Made by a program: the position numbers and the translations under genes. Below are positions 58,184 through 64,000 of a stretch of DNA of 64,000 nt, one piece after another. This DNA comes from Burkholderiaceae bacterium (GTDB lineage Bacteria > Pseudomonadota > Gammaproteobacteria > Burkholderiales > Burkholderiaceae). The notes below the pieces were generated by a model. The model was given only the letters and a program-made list of their open reading frames with translations, had not been told where the DNA came from and did not search any database. Numbering within the stretch: the first letter of the stretch is position 1; each line of letters starts with the position of its first letter. The DNA lies in assembly GCA_947452535.1 (NCBI GenBank), contig CANGCM010000003.1:1-64000 (forward strand). The letters run 5' to 3'.

Positions 58184-61078
58184 TCAGGATACGGCAACCA
58201 CTTTCTGCCTTGCTGGATCGTTTGTGCCGTAGCCCACTACTGCAGCTACTTGGCCACCCTTAGCAACCTTGACTGCACAATACTTAAACTCTGGAATTTT
58301 GCCAAAGGGATCTAAGGCAGAGTTGGTGATGAGGTTGGCTGCAGCCTCGTAGTAGGCAAACGGAATAAAGATCACGCCACGTGGTGTGCCGTCGTCTCTA
58401 CGCACATGAATGCCGATCTCGCCACGACGTGATTGAACAGTAATCACATCACCCGCAGAGACGCCAAGCTGGGTCATATCTTCACCATGCATAGACACTG
58501 TTGCCATTGGCTCAATTGCATCCAAGATAGTTGCACGGCGAGTCATACTACCGGTATGCCAGTGCTCTAGCTGACGACCCGTAATTAATACAAATGGGAA
58601 CTCAGCATCAGGACGCTCATTGGCAGGAATGATGTCGGCAGGAACCAGCTTGACCTTGCCATCTACCGTTGCAAACTGATCATTAAATACAATCGGGCGA
58701 CCTGGATCCTCGAGTGACAGGCATGGATAAGTCACACTAGATTCTTTTTCGAGACGCTCCCAAGTAATACCGTTAATCGCTGCGTGCATAGCTTGACGCA
58801 TCTCGTCATAGACTGCAGCAACACCATCATCCTCGCCTAGATAGTTCCAGTTCAGGCCCATACGCTTGGCAATCTGCTGAATGATCCACAGATCAGGCTT
58901 AGCATCTCCGGGAGGATTAATCGCCTTCTTACCCATCTGTACCATACGGTCAGTATTACTTGCAGTACCAACTTTCTCTGGCCAGGCGCTAGCGGGCAAC
59001 ACCACATCAGCTAGGAGAGCGGTCTCGGTCATAAAGATGTCCTGCACGACTAAAAGATCCAAGGAAGCCAAAGCATGACGCGCATGATTTAAATCAGGAT
59101 CACTCATTGCTGGGTTTTCACCTTCGACATACATGCCGCGAATCTTGTCCGGATCACTCTCAGGTGCAGTGATCTTATGCATGATCTCCACTACGGTGTA
59201 CCCAGGCTTCTTATCTAACGGGGTATCCCAGAACTTCTCAAACCAGGCATGCGCCTCTGGGTTATCCACCCGCTGATAGTTGGGGAACATCATTGGAATC
59301 AAACCCGCATCACTAGCACCCTGAACGTTGTTTTGTCCTCGAAGTGGGTGCAGACCTGAACCAGGCTTACCAATTTGACCGGTAATACTGACTAAGGCAA
59401 TTAAGCAACGCGCATTATCAGTTCCGTGTACGTGCTGGCTAATGCCCATACCCCACAAAATCATGGCTGACTTAGTGGTAGCAAACTCGCGTGCTACTTC
59501 ACGCAAAGTCTCCGCTGGAATACCGCAAAGTGGCGCCATCGCTTCTGGGCTGTAACCCTTGATATTCTCTTTTAGGGCCTCATAGTTATTAGCACGATTT
59601 TTAATAAAATCTTGGTCAGCCAAACCTTCTTCAATCACGGTGTAGATCATGGCATTGAGCATCGCCACATCAGTATCTGGCTTGAACTGCATCGTACGCC
59701 AAGCGTGCTTAGCCATATCCGTTATGCGCGGGTCACACAAAATAATCTTCGTACCGCGTTTAGCAGCATTCTTAAACCAAGTAGCCGCCACTGGATGGTT
59801 AGCAGTTGGATTAGATCCAATCAACATAATCAAGCTAGAGTGCTCAACGTCATTCACTTGGTTACTTACTGCGCCAGAGCCTACGCCCTCTAAAAGAGCA
59901 GCAACTGAGGATGCGTGACAAAGGCGAGTACAGTGGTCAACGTTATTACTACCAAAACCAGTACGTACTAGTTTTTGAAATAAGTAGGCCTCTTCATTGC
60001 TGCCTTTAGCAGAACCAAAGCCTGCCAATACTTTATTGCCGTATTGATCTTTGAGTTTCTTCAGGCCGCCACCGGCAACTTCCAAGGCCTCTTCCCAACT
60101 CGCTTCACGAAAGATCTCAGACCAATCTTGCTTACCCTCTAGCAGGGCCTCATCTTTAGGAACACCCGCTTTTCGAATGAGTGGCTTAGTCAAGCGCTGC
60201 GGGTTATGGATATAGTCCATACCAAAGCGCCCCTTTACGCAAAGGCGGTTGTGATTGGCCGGGCCATCACGACCCTCGACGCTAACAATCTTTTCATCTT
60301 TGACGTTATAAGTAATCTGGCAACCGACACCGCAAAATGGGCAAACGGAGTCCACCTTGCGATCAACCGTTTGTGAGCCTATCAATCCCTTGGGCATCAA
60401 AGCGCCTGTTGGACAAGCCTGTACACACTCACCACAGGCCACGCAAGTGCTATCACCCATAGGGTCATTCAGATCAAATACGATCTCACTATGAGCGCCA
60501 CGCATAGCATAGCCGATCACATCATTGACCTGCTCTTCGCGACAAGCACGTACGCAACGATTGCATTGGATACAAGCATCTAAATTCACCGCCATTGCTG
60601 GATGCGAGATGTCGTGAGTGACTCTATCGCGGCGTAAAGCCTTTAGCTCTGGACGAACAGTCACATCCATGCGAGTAGCCCAAGTACTCAACTCACCATG
60701 TTGGTTCTTTTGTTCTTCTTCTTTGCTATCGCCTACCCACTTAAATCCCTCATCCGGCATATCCGATAACAGCATTTCTAGGATGAGTTTTTGACTCTTC
60801 AGTGCACGCTCGCTGTTGGCCTTAACATCCATACCAGGAGTAGCGATGCGGCAGCAACTGGGGGCCAAGGTGCGCTCACCATTGATCTCTACTACACATG
60901 CACGGCAATTACCATCTGCACGATAGCCCTCTTTAAAACATAGATGGGGGATATCAATACCATGGCGTTTAGCGGCCTTGAGAATAGTTTCGCCTTCGTA
61001 AGAAACGATAGTTTGCCCGTCTAACTTGAACTCGACGGTTTGCATCTCAAGTTCTTTGGGATTTAATGGTGCGTTCAT
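58184..61078 (-). CDS. fdhA: NAD-dependent formate dehydrogenase, alpha subunit
   Basis: A 964-residue cytoplasmic molybdo- or tungsto-enzyme subunit. Order: [2Fe-2S] domain (CFKEGYRADGNCRACVVE, APSCCR), ferredoxin-like clusters (CIQCNRCVRAC; CVACGECVQACPTGAL), a [4Fe-4S] next to the cofactor (CPFCGVGCQI), then the bis-MGD domain with the metal-ligand Cys383/Cys387 region (HCTRLCHASSV; Cys387 best fits) and the C-terminal dinucleotide-binding domain. It oxidises formate to CO2 and passes electrons to the gamma-beta fusion encoded upstream. It ends in a strong terminator; no fdsC or fdsD follows. Confidence 0.95.
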   Translation of the reverse strand: MNAPLNPKELEMQTVEFKLDGQTIVSYEGETILKAAKRHGIDIPHLCFKEGYRADGNCRACVVEINGERTLAPSCCRIATPGMDVKANSERALKSQKLILEMLLSDMPDEGFKWVGDSKEEEQKNQHGELSTWATRMDVTVRPELKALRRDRVTHDISHPAMAVNLDACIQCNRCVRACREEQVNDVIGYAMRGAHSEIVFDLNDPMGDSTCVACGECVQACPTGALMPKGLIGSQTVDRKVDSVCPFCGVGCQITYNVKDEKIVSVEGRDGPANHNRLCVKGRFGMDYIHNPQRLTKPLIRKAGVPKDEALLEGKQDWSEIFREASWEEALEVAGGGLKKLKDQYGNKVLAGFGSAKGSNEEAYLFQKLVRTGFGSNNVDHCTRLCHASSVAALLEGVGSGAVSNQVNDVEHSSLIMLIGSNPTANHPVAATWFKNAAKRGTKIILCDPRITDMAKHAWRTMQFKPDTDVAMLNAMIYTVIEEGLADQDFIKNRANNYEALKENIKGYSPEAMAPLCGIPAETLREVAREFATTKSAMILWGMGISQHVHGTDNARCLIALVSITGQIGKPGSGLHPLRGQNNVQGASDAGLIPMMFPNYQRVDNPEAHAWFEKFWDTPLDKKPGYTVVEIMHKITAPESDPDKIRGMYVEGENPAMSDPDLNHARHALASLDLLVVQDIFMTETALLADVVLPASAWPEKVGTASNTDRMVQMGKKAINPPGDAKPDLWIIQQIAKRMGLNWNYLGEDDGVAAVYDEMRQAMHAAINGITWERLEKESSVTYPCLSLEDPGRPIVFNDQFATVDGKVKLVPADIIPANERPDAEFPFVLITGRQLEHWHTGSMTRRATILDAIEPMATVSMHGEDMTQLGVSAGDVITVQSRRGEIGIHVRRDDGTPRGVIFIPFAYYEAAANLITNSALDPFGKIPEFKYCAVKVAKGGQVAAVVGYGTNDPARQKVVAVS

Positions 61079-61119
61079 GTTTACCTTGTTTTTCCCTGGT
61101 CTCTTATTAAGCGACTTCC

Positions 61120-62934
61120 TTATGCAACTTCATTTGGGAAATATTTTGCAATACAACGAATAGGATTTGGTGCTGCTTGGCCTAAACCACAGATAGATGC
61201 ATCTATCATCACTGTTGCCAAATCCTCTAAAGTTTCTTGATCCCATGACTGAGATTGCATTAACTTAGCGGCTTTACTAGTACCAACACGACAGGGCGTA
61301 CATTGACCACAGCTCTCATGCTCAAAGAAGTGCATTACATTGAGCGCCAGATCGCGCGCTTTATCTTTATCACTAAACACCATGACTGCAGCAGAGCCAA
61401 TGAAGCATCCATAAGGCTGCAAAGTATCAAAGTCCAGCGGAATGTCATTCATCGTTGCCGGCAATATGCCGCCAGATGCGCCACCAGGTAGATAGCCATA
61501 AAATTTGTGACCGTCTTGCATGCCTCCGCAATATTCATCGATGAGCTCTTGAATAGTAATACCGGCTGGCGCCAATTTCACACCGGGACTTTGAACTCGT
61601 CCACTAACGCTGAAGCTGCGCAAGCCTTTGCGATCATGGCGGCCAAAAGAGCTAAACCACTCAGGACCGCGTTGGATAATATCGCGCACCCAATAGAGCG
61701 TCTCAAAATTATGCTCAAGCGTTGGACGACCAAACAGTCCTACTTGCGCAATATAGGGAGGACGCATCCGTGGCTCGCCACGCTTACCCTCAATACTTTC
61801 AATCATGGCAGATTCTTCGCCACAAATATAGGCGCCAGCACCGCGACGCAATTCAATCAAAGGCAATTTAAATGGTGGATTAGCTTGTAATTTTTTTAAT
61901 TCAAGTTCAAGCATTTCACGGGCGCCGTGATATTCATCGCGTAAGTAAATATAGCAAGCATCAATACCAACTACAGCGGCTGCAATCAATAGGCCTTCTA
62001 AAAAGCGATGTGGATCACGTTCTAAATAAGTACGGTCTTTAAATGTGCCTGGCTCACCTTCGTCGATATTGACTGCCATCAACTTCGGAGCTACTTGATC
62101 CCTCACAATGCGCCACTTGCGCCCCGCTGGGAAACCTGCACCGCCAAGGCCCCGCAGGCCTGAGCTTTCCATCATCTTGATAACGCTCTCAGCATCACGC
62201 GAGTTTTCCGTACTACCTTCAATTATTTCTTTTGCCAAGGCATAGCCACCTTGCGCACAATAAGACTCATAACCAACATAGTCTGGTGAAACAGCTTGAT
62301 CTTCACCCTGAGGAGATATCCCCTTTTCAGCTAAGGCTGCAGGATCAAATGCGGCACTATCTTTTGCCATGGGCTGAGTTGTCAGATTATTTTTGACGGC
62401 AGCAGCAACCTTATCGCTAGTAGCAAACAATACTGGGTACTGATGAACTACTGCTATCGGCGCTTGCTCACAACGACCAACACAGGGCGCTGGAATTACT
62501 TTGATATTTTGGTTGCCCAAGATACTTGGCAACTTTGTCAGTAAGTTTTGGGCACCCGCTAATTCACACGCAATACCATCGCATACGCGCACGGTAATAT
62601 CGGCTACTGGATCATTGCCACGTACCACTTCAAAGTGGTGATAGAAAGTAGCGACTTCATAAACCTCAGCCATCGGTAAATTCATTTCTTTAGCCAAGGC
62701 AACTAAATGGCGATCATGCAAAGCGCGGTATTCGTCATTCAGTTTATGTAAATACTCGATCAGCAAATCCCGTCGATGTGGGGCAGTACCGATGAGTTGT
62801 TGGACCTCCGCTAATGACACATCATCCGCTTGACGTCCTTTGAGCTTGCTTTTGCGCCGAATAGTTTCCCTTAGATCATCTGCAGTTGCTACGGCAACAG
62901 CCTTTATCTCTCCAGAGGGTTTTGGGTCATTCAT
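61120..62934 (-). CDS. fdhB: Formate dehydrogenase fused gamma-beta subunit (diaphorase)
   Basis: A 604-residue fusion. Residues ~40-190 match the NuoE/FdsG thioredoxin-like [2Fe-2S] subunit (VCDGIAC and APCVGRC cysteines). Residues ~225-600 match NuoF/FdsB, with GGAGFPAGRKW (FMN), DEGEPGTFKDR, GAYICGEESAMIESIEGKRGEPR (NADH) and the [4Fe-4S] ligands SCGQCTPCRVG. It transfers electrons from the alpha subunit to NAD+. In Cupriavidus these parts are separate genes; a fusion is known from Methylobacterium Fdh1. It is 41 bases upstream of fdhA. Confidence 0.94.
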   Translation of the reverse strand: MNDPKPSGEIKAVAVATADDLRETIRRKSKLKGRQADDVSLAEVQQLIGTAPHRRDLLIEYLHKLNDEYRALHDRHLVALAKEMNLPMAEVYEVATFYHHFEVVRGNDPVADITVRVCDGIACELAGAQNLLTKLPSILGNQNIKVIPAPCVGRCEQAPIAVVHQYPVLFATSDKVAAAVKNNLTTQPMAKDSAAFDPAALAEKGISPQGEDQAVSPDYVGYESYCAQGGYALAKEIIEGSTENSRDAESVIKMMESSGLRGLGGAGFPAGRKWRIVRDQVAPKLMAVNIDEGEPGTFKDRTYLERDPHRFLEGLLIAAAVVGIDACYIYLRDEYHGAREMLELELKKLQANPPFKLPLIELRRGAGAYICGEESAMIESIEGKRGEPRMRPPYIAQVGLFGRPTLEHNFETLYWVRDIIQRGPEWFSSFGRHDRKGLRSFSVSGRVQSPGVKLAPAGITIQELIDEYCGGMQDGHKFYGYLPGGASGGILPATMNDIPLDFDTLQPYGCFIGSAAVMVFSDKDKARDLALNVMHFFEHESCGQCTPCRVGTSKAAKLMQSQSWDQETLEDLATVMIDASICGLGQAAPNPIRCIAKYFPNEVA

Positions 62935-63333
62935 TGTATGTAGTCTCTAATTTCTAGTCGCAATGATTAATGCTATTTTTATGTAATCAAAATAATGCTG
63001 AATACTTACCCTGAGAATGCCTGAAATAGAGAAAGTCGTATTTTTCGCTCTAAAAAGGGAATCCCCAAAATCTCTTGTAATTTTGGGTTATTTATACCGT
63101 CAAGTCCTTGACGCCGCTCAAGTCAATGATGATGAGTGTAAACCCTTATATCGATGACAGATGAGGCGCCCGGCGGGAGGGAATGATCCAGCATACATTC
63201 ATAGAACCTAGCGTTAAAGGAATCTTAGGGGTAAGTTAAGGGAAAGTAAGTACTTGTGGAATTGGAGGAAAGTCAGCAACAATATAAAAGAGCAGTAGTG
63301 CACCCATAACAATAAATCCATTCGGAGATCACG
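62935..63333. other. Gene-free region between the formate dehydrogenase operon and the DUF1080 gene
   Basis: About 400 bases with no supported gene, lying between divergent genes and thus carrying both promoters. It contains a CCCAAAAT-N8-ATTTTGGG hairpin (63064-63087) and a CGTCAAG-TC-CTTGACG dyad (63098-63113). A GC-rich GGCGCCCGGCGGG patch lies near 63166-63178. A good GGAG sits before the 63334 start. I could not fix either promoter with confidence. Confidence 0.6.
63098..63113. promoter_or_regulatory. Operator-like dyad upstream of formate dehydrogenase genes
   Basis: CGTCAAG-TC-CTTGACG is a perfect 7-bp inverted repeat about 165 bases upstream of the fdhB start; a related half, TCAAGTCA, follows at 63118-63125. 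It could be the site of a formate-responsive (LysR-type) regulator, as known for fds operons, but no such regulator gene is adjacent. Confidence 0.35.
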
Positions 63334-63927
63334 ATGCAACCTATCCTGAAACAAGTTTTTGCAATCGCCTTTTCGCTTACCGCCGCCCTGCTTTCCATGA
63401 ACGCCCATGCTCAAGCACAAGATGGCTACACTGATTTAATTGATGGAGTGAGTTTAGAGGGCTGGAACATTATCGGCAACGCAAATTGGGTCATTGGCAA
63501 AGGAATAGTCGAAGGCAATAAGCCCGCAGGATTTTTGGTAAGCAGTAAAAGTTATCGGAATTTTATTATTCGCGCTGAGTTTTGGGCTGAATCGAATACC
63601 AATAGTGGAATTTTTATTCGCTGCCAGGACCCTCAGAAAGTAACTGCTGCCAATTCATATGAGGTCAATATTTGGGATACTCGCCCTGGTCAAGAGTACT
63701 CAACCGGGGCCATTGTAGATGTTGCCAAGGTCAACCCAATACATAAGGCTGGTGGACGTTGGAACACAATGGAAATCGTAGCAAATGGGCCTCAACTCAA
63801 AGTCACGATGAATGGCGTACCTACTGTTATTGACGCCAGAGATAGTAAGTTTGCGGATGGGCCAATTGCACTGCAGTCCGCCGGCGGCATCATTCAGTTT
63901 AGAAAGTTGCAGATCAAGCCAATCTAA
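63334..63927 (+). CDS. Exported DUF1080 (3-keto-disaccharide hydrolase-like) protein
   Basis: A 197-residue protein with a signal peptide (cleavage likely after AHAQA) and a jelly-roll domain of the DUF1080 family: DLIDGVSLEGWNIIGNANWVIGKGIVEG, FIIRAEFWAESNTNSGIFIRC, WNTMEIVANGPQLKVTMNGV, GPIALQSAGGIIQFRKLQIKPI. Family members act on 3-keto-glycosides or bind sugars in the periplasm. CGGAGATCACG provides the ribosome-binding site. Substrate unknown. Confidence 0.82.
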   Translation: MQPILKQVFAIAFSLTAALLSMNAHAQAQDGYTDLIDGVSLEGWNIIGNANWVIGKGIVEGNKPAGFLVSSKSYRNFIIRAEFWAESNTNSGIFIRCQDPQKVTAANSYEVNIWDTRPGQEYSTGAIVDVAKVNPIHKAGGRWNTMEIVANGPQLKVTMNGVPTVIDARDSKFADGPIALQSAGGIIQFRKLQIKPI

Positions 63928-63950
63928 GCAGCTCTCAAGTAATGCCTATA

Positions 63951-63979
63951 AGCCACCCAGATTGGGTGGCTTTTTATTT
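63951..63979 (+). terminator. Rho-independent terminator after the DUF1080 gene
   Basis: AGCCACCCA-GAT-TGGGTGGCT forms a 9-bp GC-rich stem followed by TTTTATTT, 23 bases after the stop. Confidence 0.92.
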
Positions 63980-64000
63980 ATGCCGAAGGTGGAAAGCCTA

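Noticed and set aside
1-64000. CRISPR arrays, insertion sequences, prophage genes or attachment sites
   Set aside because: No regularly spaced repeats, transposase or integrase motifs, or flanking direct repeats were seen. The unusual genes look like native accessory members of a flagellar region.

Overview
The window reads as a piece of a low-GC betaproteobacterial chromosome. The combination of a Burkholderiales-type flagellar gene set (flhB-flhA-flhF-flhG-like-fliA-motCD, FhlB and FliT homologues), an NAD-dependent formate dehydrogenase, nadB and an A+T-rich base composition suggests a motile Polynucleobacter-like member of the Burkholderiaceae. That genus is an inference; no rRNA or other marker gene is present.

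Layout. 1-4065: the 3' part of a hybrid sensor kinase, two tandem FlgO-family envelope proteins and a membrane-anchored methyltransferase. 4173-15454 (+): motA-motB, a degenerate chemoreceptor-like gene, then flhB-flhA-flhF, a FlhG relative without an ATPase site, fliA and a second stator pair (motC/motD type). 15540-22921 (-): the rod/hook/ring operon flgBCDEFGHIJ. 23135-27615 (+): flgA, flgM, three flagellin-family genes and a FliS-like chaperone gene. 27640-34324: glycosyltransferases, an SGNH hydrolase and a methyltransferase, plausibly for flagellin or surface glycosylation. 34330-45964 (-): fliFGHIJK, a BLUF photoreceptor gene, a gene of unknown function, then fliLMNOPQR. 46165-48032: fliE, facing FhlB, a second FliK-like protein and FliT. 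48155-54859: a regulatory block with a NarL-type regulator, two EAL-HDOD proteins, an isolated histidine-kinase dimerisation-like domain, small unknown proteins and a fourth flagellin-family gene. 54999-58075: a secreted protein, a HicB/HicA-type toxin-antitoxin pair, nadB and a very small ParD-like antitoxin gene. 58184-62934 (-): formate dehydrogenase alpha subunit and a fused gamma-beta subunit. 63334-63927: a secreted DUF1080 protein.

How it works together. Nearly all parts of a single polar-type flagellum are encoded here: export gate (FlhA, FlhB, FliOPQR), ATPase complex (FliHIJ), MS and C rings (FliF, FliG, FliM, FliN), rod, hook, P and L rings, two stators, sigma-28 (FliA) and its anti-sigma factor FlgM. 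I located four promoter-like sites fitting T(A/C)AAG(T/C)TT-N11-xxCGTxAx: before flgM, before flagellin 1, before the orphan flagellin and before an unknown small gene at 50321. They define a visible FliA regulon. Hook-filament junction proteins (FlgK, FlgL), the cap FliD, FlgN, FlhDC and all soluble Che proteins are not in the window.

The most unusual items are the FlhG relative that keeps the FlhF-activating DQAxxLR motif but has no P-loop; the BLUF blue-light sensor inside the fli operon; the receptor-like protein with a possible CheR-docking tail but no recognisable signalling tip; conserved cysteines in three flagellin paralogues; a flagellin leader with a C(UUCG)G hairpin; and a sigma-28 promoter that assigns an unknown gene to the flagellar regulon.
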